Positions 24,336 through 33,400 of a DNA stretch of 64,000 nucleotides are shown here, in pieces. The position numbers and the translations under genes are program-made. Numbering within the stretch: position 1 is the first letter of the stretch; each line of letters opens with the position of its first letter. The notes beneath the pieces were generated by a model that saw nothing but the letters and a program-made list of their open reading frames with translations, had not been told where the DNA came from and did not search any database. Origin of the DNA: DASUPK01 sp963815665 (GTDB taxonomy: Bacteria > Actinomycetota > Thermoleophilia > Solirubrobacterales > 70-9); the NCBI GenBank assembly GCA_963815665.1, contig CAWFHN010000011.1, positions 372,001 to 436,000 on the forward strand, written 5' to 3'.

Positions 24336-25319
24336 ATGGATCTCTCGGTTGTCTTCCTCGGCACCGGCGGCTCCGTGCCTTCGGCGCGGAGGGCGACTGC
24401 CTGCGTGCTGATCCGGGCCGGCGGCAGCCGGATCCTGATCGACGCGGGGGAGGGGGCACAGCGGCAGATGATCAATTCGACCGGGCTCGTCCAGGTCGAC
24501 GACATCTATCTCACGCACTTCCACGCCGACCACTACCTCGGCCTGCCCGGGCTGCTCAAGACCTACGACCTGATGGAGCGGCAGGCGCCGCTTCGCATAG
24601 TCGGGCCGGCTGGCCTCCACGGCCTGTTCGATGCGCTGCGCCGGATCTTCGGGCGCCTGCGCTACGAGGTCGAGCTCGTGGAGCTCGGGCCGGGGGAGGG
24701 GGTCGAGCACGACGGCTTCGAGATGAGCGCCTTCGAGGTCGAGCACCGGATGAAGGCGCTCGGCTACGCGTACGTCGAGCCCGAGCGCCCCGGGCGCTTT
24801 GACGTGGATGCCGCGCGGGGACTCGGCATCAGGGACGACCGCGACTTCGGCAGGCTGCAGCGAGGGGAGACCGTCTCCGTGAACGGATCCGAGGTGAAGC
24901 CGGAGCAGGTTCTCGGCGACGCCCGGCCCGGCCGCAAGGTCGTGGTCACCGGCGACACCTCGCCGTGCGAGATGACCCGGATCGCGGCCCACGCGGCGCA
25001 GCTCCTGGTCCACGACGGGACCTTTGCCGTCGAGGAGTCCGCCCGGGCGGCGGACACGGGCCATTCCACCGCGCGGGGAGCCGCCGAGCTCGCGGCCGAC
25101 GCGGAGGTGGGGATGCTGGCGATCGTCCACGTCTCCACCCGCTACAACGTCTCGGCCGTGCTCGGCGAGGCGCGCGAGGCATTCCCCAACACTGTCGCGC
25201 CGCGGGACTTCGACCTGGTCGAGATCCCCTTCCCGGAACGCGGCGGCCCCGAGCTGATCCAGGAGGGCGCGAGGCAGCGGCCGGAGCCCCTGGCCGCGCC
25301 GGCCCCCTCCGGCGATTAG
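24336..25319 (+). CDS. rnz: Ribonuclease Z
   Basis: 327 residues, typical long enough for RNase Z. It trims tRNA 3' ends. Motifs: VVFLGTGGSVPSARR, ILIDAGEGAQRQ, LTHFHADHYLGLPGL (metal site), FEVEHRMKALGYAYVEP, VVTGDTSP and LLVHDGTFAVEE, with H in DTGHSTA. The frame runs on upstream into the broken endonuclease reading frame by chance; ATG 24336, where family similarity begins and which lies 9 bases after a TACGCT -10, is the real start. A tRNA gene without encoded CCA lies 600 bases upstream. Confidence 0.93.
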   Translation: MDLSVVFLGTGGSVPSARRATACVLIRAGGSRILIDAGEGAQRQMINSTGLVQVDDIYLTHFHADHYLGLPGLLKTYDLMERQAPLRIVGPAGLHGLFDALRRIFGRLRYEVELVELGPGEGVEHDGFEMSAFEVEHRMKALGYAYVEPERPGRFDVDAARGLGIRDDRDFGRLQRGETVSVNGSEVKPEQVLGDARPGRKVVVTGDTSPCEMTRIAAHAAQLLVHDGTFAVEESARAADTGHSTARGAAELAADAEVGMLAIVHVSTRYNVSAVLGEAREAFPNTVAPRDFDLVEIPFPERGGPELIQEGARQRPEPLAAPAPSGD

Positions 25320-25368
25320 CACATCGCGTTTTGCGGCATCGCGATTCGTCGCGGTCTGGCCCCGCTGC

Positions 25369-25374
25369 TACATT
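25369..25374 (+). promoter_or_regulatory. -10 box of the pyr operon
   Basis: TACATT lies about 50 bases before pyrR; a weak -35-like TTCGTC (25345-25350) sits 18 bases upstream. The transcript would begin near 25381, just ahead of the PyrR-binding hairpin. Confidence 0.5.
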
Positions 25375-25385
25375 GGCCGCGCAAG

Positions 25386-25420
25386 CCCCTTTAACCCGGT
25401 CCCGCGAGGCCAGGAAGGAG
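25386..25420 (+). promoter_or_regulatory. PyrR-binding leader element with sequestered ribosome binding site
   Basis: The stretch CCTTTAACCCGG followed by TCCCGCGAGGCC and AAGGAG fits the PyrR anti-antiterminator consensus (UUUAA, then GUCCNGNGAGGCU-like). The upper stem is GGTC (25398-25401) with GGCC (25408-25411) over the loop CCGCGA. The lower part CCTTT can pair with AAGG of the ribosome binding site (25415-25420), five bases before the pyrR ATG. PyrR bound to UMP would stabilise this and block translation, as described for mycobacterial pyr operons. No terminator follows, so control is translational. Confidence 0.75.
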
Positions 25421-25424
25421 CAGC

Positions 25425-25997
25425 ATGAGCGACGAAAACGTCGTGCTCGATCGCGACGATCTGCGGCGGACGCTTGTCCGTATCGCCCACGAGATCGTCG
25501 AGAAGAACGAGGACACGCATCGGCTGGCGCTGGTCGGCATCCACACGCGCGGAGCCGTCATCTGCCGCCGCCTGCACACGCTGGTGGGAGAGCTCTCCGG
25601 CACCGAGGTCCCCCTGGGTGACCTCGACATCTCCTTCTACCGCGACGACATCGAGCGCCGCGAGCCCCGCGACGCCCCGGTGGTCCACGACTCGCACCTC
25701 GACTTCGACCTCGCCGGCCGGACGATCGTCCTGGTGGACGACGTTCTGTACACGGGCCGCACGGTGCGCGCCGCGATCGACGCCCTCTTCGATTACGGCC
25801 GTCCGGCTCGAGTTCAGCTGGCGGTGCTCGCGGACCGGGGCCATCGCGAGCTGCCGATCCGCCCCGACTACGTCGGCAAGAACCTGCCGACCGCGCCAGG
25901 GGAGCGGGTGAACGTCCGGCTCGAGGAGACAGATGGCACCGACGAGGTCGCCATCACTCCCGCCGGTACGCCCGCCACCACGAAGGAGGACGCATGA
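25425..25997 (+). CDS. pyrR: Pyrimidine operon regulator/uracil phosphoribosyltransferase PyrR
   Basis: 190 residues. The PRPP motif IVLVDDVLYTGRTVRAAIDAL is the PyrR signature, with LVGIHTRGAVICRRL and the RNA-facing basic patch YRDDIERREPRD before it. PyrR binds the pyr leader when uridine nucleotides are plentiful; the hairpin immediately upstream matches its target. The gene ends in a 4-base ATGA overlap with pyrB, the first of a chain of coupled genes reaching pyrK. Confidence 0.96.
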   Translation: MSDENVVLDRDDLRRTLVRIAHEIVEKNEDTHRLALVGIHTRGAVICRRLHTLVGELSGTEVPLGDLDISFYRDDIERREPRDAPVVHDSHLDFDLAGRTIVLVDDVLYTGRTVRAAIDALFDYGRPARVQLAVLADRGHRELPIRPDYVGKNLPTAPGERVNVRLEETDGTDEVAITPAGTPATTKEDA

Positions 25998-26953
25998 AGC
26001 ACCTGCTCGGAGTGGACCAGCTCTCGAGGGAGGAGATGGATCGCATCTTGGAGCGGGCGCAGAGCTTCGCCGAGGTGGGCCGCCGGGACATCAAGAAGGT
26101 GCCGACCCTGCGAGGCCGCACCATCGTCAATCTCTTCTACGAGGCCAGCACCCGGACGCTCTCCTCGTTCGAGCTCGCCGCGAAGCGGCTCTCCGCGGAC
26201 GTGGTCAGCGTCAAGTCGGCAGGTTCCTCCGTCGACAAGGGGGAGTCGCTGAAGGACACGGTCGCGACGCTCTCGGCATACGATCCGGCGGCGATCGTGA
26301 TCCGCTCGCCGCATGCCGGTGCCGCGGACCTGGTGGCGCGCTGGACGGAGGCGTCGGTGATCAACGCCGGCGACGGCAAGCACGAGCACCCGACGCAGGC
26401 GCTGCTCGACGTCTTCACCCTGCGCCAGCACCTGGATTCCCTCGAGGGGACGAACATCTGGATCGTCGGGGACGTCCTGCACAGCCGCGTCGCCCGGTCG
26501 TGTCTGCTCGCCTTCCGGAAGATGGGTGCGCGGGTGACGGTCTGCGGACCCCCGACGCTGATCCCCCGCGGGATCGAGGCGCTCGGTTGCGCGGTCTCCT
26601 ACGACCTCGATGCTCTCGGTGACGCCGACGTGGTCTACGCCCTTCGCATGCAGCGCGAGCGGATGAGCGAGAGCTTCGTCCCGTCCCTCCGCGAGTACGC
26701 GGCTCGCTACCAGATCGACTCGCGACGGCTCGGCCCTCGCCAGCTCCTCATGCACCCTGGGCCGGTCAACCGCGGTGTCGAGCTGGCACCCGAGGTGATC
26801 GACTCGCCCCAGTCCCTGATCACGGCACAGGTCGAGAGCGGGTTGGTGGTGCGCATGGCGATTCTCTATGAGCTGCTCACCGGCAGCGATCGCGCGCGGC
26901 CGGAGCGCGGCCCCGCGCCCGCGGACACCCCGACGATCGGCCAGCCGGCGTGA
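25994..26953 (+). CDS. pyrB: Aspartate carbamoyltransferase catalytic subunit
   Basis: 319 residues, typical length. It joins carbamoyl phosphate and aspartate, the committed step to UMP. Signature FYEASTRTLSSFELAAKRL (carbamoyl phosphate loop), DKGESLKDT, HPTQALLDVFTL and HPGPVNRGVEL are present. No pyrI regulatory subunit gene is nearby, as usual in Actinomycetota. It overlaps pyrR and pyrC by 4 bases each. Confidence 0.97.
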   Translation: MKHLLGVDQLSREEMDRILERAQSFAEVGRRDIKKVPTLRGRTIVNLFYEASTRTLSSFELAAKRLSADVVSVKSAGSSVDKGESLKDTVATLSAYDPAAIVIRSPHAGAADLVARWTEASVINAGDGKHEHPTQALLDVFTLRQHLDSLEGTNIWIVGDVLHSRVARSCLLAFRKMGARVTVCGPPTLIPRGIEALGCAVSYDLDALGDADVVYALRMQRERMSESFVPSLREYAARYQIDSRRLGPRQLLMHPGPVNRGVELAPEVIDSPQSLITAQVESGLVVRMAILYELLTGSDRARPERGPAPADTPTIGQPA

Positions 26954-28329
26954 ACGTCTCAGCGAACGGATCCGAGGGCGGCGCGAAGGCCCCCAAGCTG
27001 ATCTCCCGTCCGGGCGCGGGAGCCAACCTGATCATCCGCGGCGCACGCCTGCTCGATCCAAGGAGTGACCTCGACGCGGTTCGCGACTTGGTCGTGCGGG
27101 ACGGCGAGATAGCCGAGGTCGCCGAGCCCGGGGGCGCTGCGGAGATCGACGGCGCCGAGATCGTCGATGGGGACGGCCTGCTCACGGTCCCGGCGTTCGT
27201 CGATCCGCATGTCCACCTCCGCGTCCCCGGCCAGGAGCACAAGGAGGACCTCGAGACCGGCACGCGCTCGGCCGCCGCGGGCGGTTACTGCGCGGTGATT
27301 GCGATGGCAAACACATCCCCGCCCATCGATTCGGCGGCGGTGCTCGGCTCGGTCAGGGATCGCGCCGAGCGGGAGGCATCGATCCCGGTCGGCTTCGTCG
27401 CCAACGTCACCCGCGGGATGGAGGGCAGGGAGCTCACCGAGATGGCCGAGCTCGCCGACGCCGGCGCGATCGGCTTCTCGGACGACGGGCTCCCGATCGC
27501 CAATGCCAACGTCCTGCGCCGGGCACTCCAGTACCAGCGGCTGGCGGGCGGCGTGATCGCTCTACACGAGGAGGACCCGGACCTCTCGACCGGCGGGGTG
27601 ATGAACGAGGGCGAGATCTCGGCGGCCCTCGGGATGGCGGGTGTCCCGGCCGTCTCGGAGTCGACGATGATCGCCCGCAACTGCTCGCTCGCCCTATATG
27701 AGGGGGCTCGGATTCACGTCCAGCATCTCTCGGCGCGGGCCTCGGTGGAGGAGATCGCCCGAGCCAAGGCGGCCGGGGTTCAGGTCACCTGCGAGGCCAG
27801 TCCTCATCACCTGACCCTCACCGACGAGGCCGTGCGGAGCCTCGACGCCCGCTTCAAGATGAATCCACCCCTGCGCATCGAGGACGATCGCCAGGCCCTG
27901 ATCGACGGCCTGCGCGACGGCACGATCGACTGCGTGGCCACCGATCACGCGCCTCACGCCTCCGAGGAGAAGGAGGTGCCCTTCGAGGAGGCGGCCTGGG
28001 GGGTCACCGGGCTCGAGACGGCTTTCGCCGCGCTCTACACCGACCTGGTGCTGCCCGGCGTGCTGCCGCTGGAGCTGCTGGTCGAGCGGATGACCTGCGG
28101 CGGCGAGCCCTTCGGGATAGAGGCGCCGCGCCTCGAGGCCGGCGTTACGGCGAACATCGCGCTGATTGACCCGGAGCTCGCCTGGACCGTCGGCGAGGAC
28201 GGCTACGAGAGCCGCTCCTACAACAACTGCTTCGGCGGCCGCGAGCTGACCGGCCGGGTGCTGATGACCGTCGCCGCCGGCCGGGTCGCCTTCCGGCAGC
28301 GCAGCTTCGCGCTCGGGGTGGCCACGTGA
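26950..28329 (+). CDS. pyrC: Dihydroorotase
   Basis: 459 residues, class I (zinc) dihydroorotase. Metal ligands lie in VDPHVHLRVPGQEHKEDL, then HVQHLSARAS and CEASPHHLTL; the catalytic loop is ATDHAPHASEEKEVPFEEA. It cyclises carbamoyl aspartate to dihydroorotate. The GTG start overlaps pyrB and its end overlaps the following isochorismatase-like gene by 4 bases. The first 20 residues are not conserved, so a slightly later start is possible. Confidence 0.96.
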   Translation: MNVSANGSEGGAKAPKLISRPGAGANLIIRGARLLDPRSDLDAVRDLVVRDGEIAEVAEPGGAAEIDGAEIVDGDGLLTVPAFVDPHVHLRVPGQEHKEDLETGTRSAAAGGYCAVIAMANTSPPIDSAAVLGSVRDRAEREASIPVGFVANVTRGMEGRELTEMAELADAGAIGFSDDGLPIANANVLRRALQYQRLAGGVIALHEEDPDLSTGGVMNEGEISAALGMAGVPAVSESTMIARNCSLALYEGARIHVQHLSARASVEEIARAKAAGVQVTCEASPHHLTLTDEAVRSLDARFKMNPPLRIEDDRQALIDGLRDGTIDCVATDHAPHASEEKEVPFEEAAWGVTGLETAFAALYTDLVLPGVLPLELLVERMTCGGEPFGIEAPRLEAGVTANIALIDPELAWTVGEDGYESRSYNNCFGGRELTGRVLMTVAAGRVAFRQRSFALGVAT

Positions 28330-28909
28330 ACGGCAAGCTCCAGCCGGGCCGGACCGCCCTGGTGGTCGTCGACGTCCAGGAGGGCTTCCGCAGAGCGATC
28401 CCCGACTTCGAGCGCGTGGCGAAGGCAACCGCGACCCTGATCGCCGGAGCCGAGGCGATCGGCGTCCCGATCGTGATCACCGAGCAGTACCCGAAGGGGC
28501 TGGGGGGACGGCCTCGGAGGTCGCCGAGCAGCTGCCCGATGGGACCGAGCCGCTCGAGAAGGTCTGCTTCTCCGCCGCCGACGCCGAGGGTTTCGACCTC
28601 GGGGGACGAGACCAGGCGCTCGTCTGCGGTATCGAGACGCATGTCTGCGTCAACCAGACCGTTCTCGACCTGCTCGACGGCGGTACCGAGGTGCAGGTCG
28701 TCGAGGATGCGGTCGGCTCGCGCACCGAGGAGAACAAGCGCGTCGGCCTCCACAAGATGGAGCGGGCCGGTGCCGTCCTGACCAGCGTCGAGACCGCTCT
28801 CTTCGAGCTGCTCGGCCGTGCCGGGACCGACGAGTTCAAGACAGTCCAGAAGCTGATCCTCGAGTACGCGCCCAATCCCGGCATCCAGCCGAAGGCGAGA
28901 GTCGCGTGA
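28326..28909 (+). pseudogene. Isochorismatase-family amidohydrolase, broken by a 1-nt deletion in a G-run
   Basis: Frame 1 gives TALVVVDVQEGFRRAIPDF with the catalytic Asp (16) and TEQYPKGLGG with the Lys (57). The family sequence then continues one frame over: TASEVAEQLPDGTEP, ALVCGIETHVCVNQTVLDLL with the catalytic Cys (about 108), and on to TGA at 28907-28909. The break falls in six Gs (28502-28507), where seven would restore a 194-residue protein. The triad is complete once repaired. It lies inside the pyr operon, overlapping pyrC and carA by 4 bases. Substrate unknown; a pyrimidine-salvage amide (compare RutB) is only a guess. Sequencing error, slippage-controlled expression or true loss are all possible. 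Confidence 0.8.
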
Positions 28910-30018
28910 GCGGCTACATCCTGCTCGAGGACGGGACCCGGCTCGACGGCGAGCTGCTCGGCTCCGGCGGCGAGGTCACCGGCGAGGTCGTCTTCAACAC
29001 CTCGATGACCGGCTACCAGGAGGCGGTCACCGATCCCTCGTACGCGGGGCAGATCATCACCTTCACCTATCCGCTGATCGGCAACTACGGCGTCTCTCAG
29101 GATGCGATGGAGTCCGAGCGGGTCCAGGCCCGCGGCGTGATCATGCGCGAGGGCAAGAACGGGGAGGACGCCGCGACCGCAGAGGGCGGCTGGCTCGACT
29201 GGCTGCGCGACTGCGGCGTGCCGGCGATAGGCGGGATCGACACCCGCGCGCTGGTTCGCCACATCCGCGACCGGGGGGCGATGCGCGGCGGGATCTTCCC
29301 GGCCGAGCTGGCGGAGTCCGAAGCACGCGATCGGGTTGGCGCCGAGCCCCCGATGGACGGCGCCGACTTCGCGAGGCAGGTGACGCCGCCGGAGCCGGTC
29401 GAGATCGAGGGCGACGGCCCGCACGTCGTCGGGATCGACACGGGGATCAAGCACAGCATCCTGCGGCAATTCCGCGAGCGGAATTGCCGGTTGACACTGC
29501 TCCCGTGCTCAGCCTCCGCCGACGAGGTTCTGGAAAGGGACCCCGACCTCGTCTTCCTCGCCAACGGCCCAGGCGACCCGGGGGCCCTCGACTACGTCGT
29601 CCAGAACGTCCGCGGGGTAGTCGGCAAGGTGCCGGTGGTGGGGATCTGCCTCGGCCACCAGCTCCTCTGCCGAGCGGTCGGCCTCGAGACCTTCAAGCTC
29701 CCCTTCGGCCACCGCGGGGCGAACCACCCGGTCAAGGACCTGGAGAGCGGCCGGATCGACATCACCTCGCAGAACCACGGTTTCGCCGTGCTCGGCCCCG
29801 GCGGCGACCGCACCATCGACGGCGATGAGCCCGTGAGCTGGCAGACTGACTTCGGCGAGGCCGAGCTCTCCCACCTCAACCTCTACGACCGCACGGTCGA
29901 GGGCCTCGTCCTCAAGGACGTCCCCGGCTGCACGGTCCAGTACCACCCGGAGGCCGGCCCCGGCCCGCACGACGCCCGCTACCTCTTCGACCGGTTCCTG
30001 GAGCTGACCGCTGTATGA
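28906..30018 (+). CDS. carA: Carbamoyl-phosphate synthase small (glutaminase) subunit
   Basis: 370 residues. N-terminal LEDGTRLDGELLGS and VVFNTSMTGYQEAVTDPSY are typical; the glutaminase domain has VVGICLGHQLLCRA with the nucleophilic Cys, and YHPEAGPGPHDARYLFD with the His/Glu pair. It supplies ammonia to CarB for carbamoyl phosphate. The GTG start overlaps the broken isochorismatase-like gene, so premature termination there may reduce its coupled translation. It is followed by an NTF2-like gene, not directly by carB. Confidence 0.96.
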   Translation: MSGYILLEDGTRLDGELLGSGGEVTGEVVFNTSMTGYQEAVTDPSYAGQIITFTYPLIGNYGVSQDAMESERVQARGVIMREGKNGEDAATAEGGWLDWLRDCGVPAIGGIDTRALVRHIRDRGAMRGGIFPAELAESEARDRVGAEPPMDGADFARQVTPPEPVEIEGDGPHVVGIDTGIKHSILRQFRERNCRLTLLPCSASADEVLERDPDLVFLANGPGDPGALDYVVQNVRGVVGKVPVVGICLGHQLLCRAVGLETFKLPFGHRGANHPVKDLESGRIDITSQNHGFAVLGPGGDRTIDGDEPVSWQTDFGEAELSHLNLYDRTVEGLVLKDVPGCTVQYHPEAGPGPHDARYLFDRFLELTAV

Positions 30019-30455
30019 GCTCCCCTGAGCAGAACGCCGAACTCGTCATGAGCTTTCTAGTCGTGATTCGCGACGAGGGACTGGGGGCCATGGAGGCACA
30101 GGCCGAGCGCTTCATGCATCCACAGGTGCAGTGGAGCCCGGGCCTGATCACACTCGGCCAGCCGACCTATCAAGGCATTGACGCCGTCCGGGATCACATC
30201 CGCAACACAGTGTCCGTCTCGGCCGGCCAAATGACGATTCAGGAGGTGCGCCCGGTGGGCGAGGACTGCGTGTTCGCGCTCGCCTACATCGACTATCGCA
30301 GCAAGGACGAGAGCTTCTACAGCGAGTTCGCGCTGGCGGTGCGCCTAGAGGACCAGCGGCTGCGGGACATCCGCGGATTCATCTCCCACGCCAAGGCCGA
30401 GGAAGCGGTCGTGGCAATGGCCGCCGGCGCGACGAAGGGGAGTCTGGGTGCCTAG
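30015..30455 (+). CDS. NTF2-like (SnoaL-type) small protein inserted between carA and carB
   Basis: 146 residues with the cone-shaped NTF2 fold pattern: a long first helix, FMHPQVQWSPG, YQGIDAVRDHIRN, a Val-rich strand EVRPVGEDCVFALAYIDYR and FYSEFALAVRLEDQ. No catalytic site is certain. It overlaps carA by 4 bases and carB by 8, so it is a genuine operon member. A role in carbamoyl phosphate synthesis is possible but unproven; many such proteins bind small hydrophobic ligands. Confidence 0.75.
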   Translation: MSSPEQNAELVMSFLVVIRDEGLGAMEAQAERFMHPQVQWSPGLITLGQPTYQGIDAVRDHIRNTVSVSAGQMTIQEVRPVGEDCVFALAYIDYRSKDESFYSEFALAVRLEDQRLRDIRGFISHAKAEEAVVAMAAGATKGSLGA

Positions 30456-33400
30456 GCGCGATGACATCCAGAAGATCTTGCTGATCGGATCCGGCCCGAT
30501 CGTGATCGGACAGGCGGCCGAGTTCGACTACTCCGGAGTGCAGGCCTGCAAGGTGCTGCTGGAGGAGGGCTACGAGGTCGTCCTGGTCAACTCCAACCCG
30601 GCGACGATCATGACCGACCCCGAGTTCGCCGACCGCACCTACATAGAGCCGCTGCTGCCCGGCCCCGTCGCAAAGGTGATCGAGAAGGAGCGGCCAGATG
30701 CGCTCCTGCCGACCCTCGGGGGACAGACCGCCCTCAACCTCGCCAAGGCCCTCCACGACGACGGCACCCTGGAGCGCTTCGACGTCGAGTTGATCGGTGC
30801 CGACTACGAGGCGATCCACCGCGCCGAGGACCGCGAGGCCTTCCGCGACACGATGGAGGAGGCCGGCCTGCGAGTGCCGTTCTCGATGATCGTCGAGTCG
30901 GTTCAGCAGGGCGAGCAGGCCCTCGGCTCGGGGGACCTGGCCCTTCCGATCATCGTGCGGCCCGCGTTCACGCTCGGCGGGCATGGGGGCGGGGTGGCGA
31001 ACGACGAGACCGAGTTCGCCCAAGTCGTTTCCGAGGGGCTCGCGGCCAGCCCGATCAACCAGGTCCTGGTCGAGGAATCCGTGCTGGGATGGGGCGAGTT
31101 CGAGCTCGAGGTGATGCGCGACCGCAACGACAACGTGGTGATCGTCTGCTCGATCGAGAACGTCGATCCGATGGGGGTCCACACCGGCGACTCGGTGACT
31201 ATCGCTCCGGCGCAGACGCTCACGGATTCGCTCTATCAGGACCTCCGCGACCAGGCGATTCGCGTGATCCGCGCGGTCGGGGTGGAGACCGGCGGCTCGA
31301 ACGTGCAGTTCGCGGTCAATCCGGAGACCGGCGAGATCGTGGTGATCGAGATGAACCCGCGCGTCTCGCGCTCCTCCGCTCTCGCCTCGAAGGCCACCGG
31401 ATTCCCGATCGCGAAGATCGCGGCGAAGCTCGCCGTCGGCTACGCCTTAGAGGAGATCCCCAACGACATAACACAAGCAACACCGGCTTCGTTCGAGCCG
31501 ACTATCGACTATGTCGTAACGAAAGTTCCGCGCTTCGCCTTCGAGAAGTTCCCGGGGGCGGAGGGCCGCCTCTCCACCCATATGAAGTCGGTGGGGGAGT
31601 GCATGGCGATGGGGCGCACGTTCCGCGAGTCCTTCGCCAAGGCGATGCGCTCGCGCGAGCTCGATGACGAGCCTGACGTCCCGGCATCGAATGGCGACCT
31701 GCTCGATCGCCTCGCCACACCTTCCTCCGACCGCTTCGACCTGATCCTCGACGGATTCCGGCGCGGTGTGGAGCTGGAGCTGATCCAGGAGGCGACGATG
31801 ATCGACCCCTGGTTCCTGCGGGAGCTGCGCGAGCTGGCGACGGACGGCGACGGCACCGAGGGACTCGAACGCACCTACCGCTCCGTCGACACCTGCGCGG
31901 CCGAGTTCGAGGCGAGAACGCCGTATTTCTACAGCGCGCACGAGAGACCGATCAGGGTTGCCAAGCCAAACGCGCCTGAGCCGCATATCGCCGCAGGCGA
32001 AGCCGAGGAGATGGGCGTTGATGGCGAAGCCGGCCCTAGTGACCGCCCCTCCGTCGTCATCCTCGGTTCCGGCCCGAACCGGATCGGGCAGGGGATCGAG
32101 TTCGACTACTGCTGCGTCCATGCGGCGATGACGGCGCGCGAGCTGGACCGCGACGCGGTGATGATCAACTGCAACCCGGAGACGGTCTCCACCGACTACG
32201 ACACCTCGGACCGCCTCTACTTCGAGCCGCTCACCGAGGAGGACGTCCTCGCCGTCTGCGAGATCGAGCGGCCGGAGGGCGTCATCGTCCAGTTCGGCGG
32301 CCAGACCCCCCTGCGGCTGGCGAAGACCCTGGAGGAGGCCGGCGTGCCCCTGCTCGGCACACCGGTCGACGCGATCGATCTCGCCGAGGATCGCGGCCGC
32401 TTCGGAGCGCTCCTGCGGCGCCTCGAGATCAAGCATCCGCCCTACGGCACCGCGCTCTCGGCCGAGGAGGCGGTGGCGATCTCCGAGGACGTCGGCTTCC
32501 CGCTGCTGGTTCGGCCCTCGTACGTCCTCGGCGGCCGGGCGATGGAGATCTGTTACGACGCCGAGACGCTCGGGAGCTACCTGGACGCCAACGTCAAGGC
32601 CGACCAGGAACACCCCCTGCTGCTCGATCGGTTCCTGGAGAACGCGATCGAGGTGGACGTCGACGCGCTGGCGGACGGCGAGCAGTGCTTCGTCGCCGGG
32701 GTCATGCAGCACGTCGAGGAGGCCGGGGTCCACTCGGGCGACTCCGCCTGCGTCATCCCGCCGATGAGCCTCGGCGAGGAGATGCTGGAGGAGATCCGCG
32801 ACACCACCCGCAAGATCGCCATGGAACTCGGGGTGATCGGCCTGATCAACGTGCAGTACGCCGTGGCCGACGGGGACCTCTATGTGATCGAGGCAAACCC
32901 GAGGGCGTCTCGGACAGTCCCCTTCGTCAGCAAGGCGATCGGCACGCCGCTGGCCAAGGTCGCCTGCCGGTTGATGCTGGGTGAGTCGCTGTCGGATCAG
33001 TCGCTGCCGGCCGAGGCCCCCACCCACATCAGCGTCAAGGAGGCCGTCCTGCCGTTTGCCCGCTTCGCCGGAGCCGATGCGGTGCTCGGCCCCGAGATGC
33101 GGAGCACCGGCGAGGTGATGGGAATCGCCGCCGACTTCCCGACGGCATTCGGGAAGGCGCAGGCGGCGGCCGGCGTCTCCCTGCCGCAGGACGGGACGAT
33201 CTTCATCTCCGTCACCGATTCGGACAAGCCGGCGGCCACCCAGCTCGCGACCCGCTTCCACGACCTCGGCTTCAAGGTGATCGCGACGGCCGGCACCGCT
33301 CAGGCGATCTCCGCGATGGGGGTCCCGGTCAGGAAGATCAACAAGATCGGCGAGGGCTCCCCGCACGTCGTCGATTGCATCCGATCGGAGGAGGTCGACC

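Noticed and set aside
23757..25319. A single open frame joining the endonuclease remnant to RNase Z
   Set aside because: The endonuclease family sequence continues in another frame after 24106, and RNase Z similarity begins exactly at ATG 24336 with its own -10; the joined frame is accidental.
25994..26953. Possible ornithine rather than aspartate carbamoyltransferase
   Set aside because: Position in a pyr operon between pyrR and pyrC and the aspartate-type loop DKGESLKDT support PyrB.
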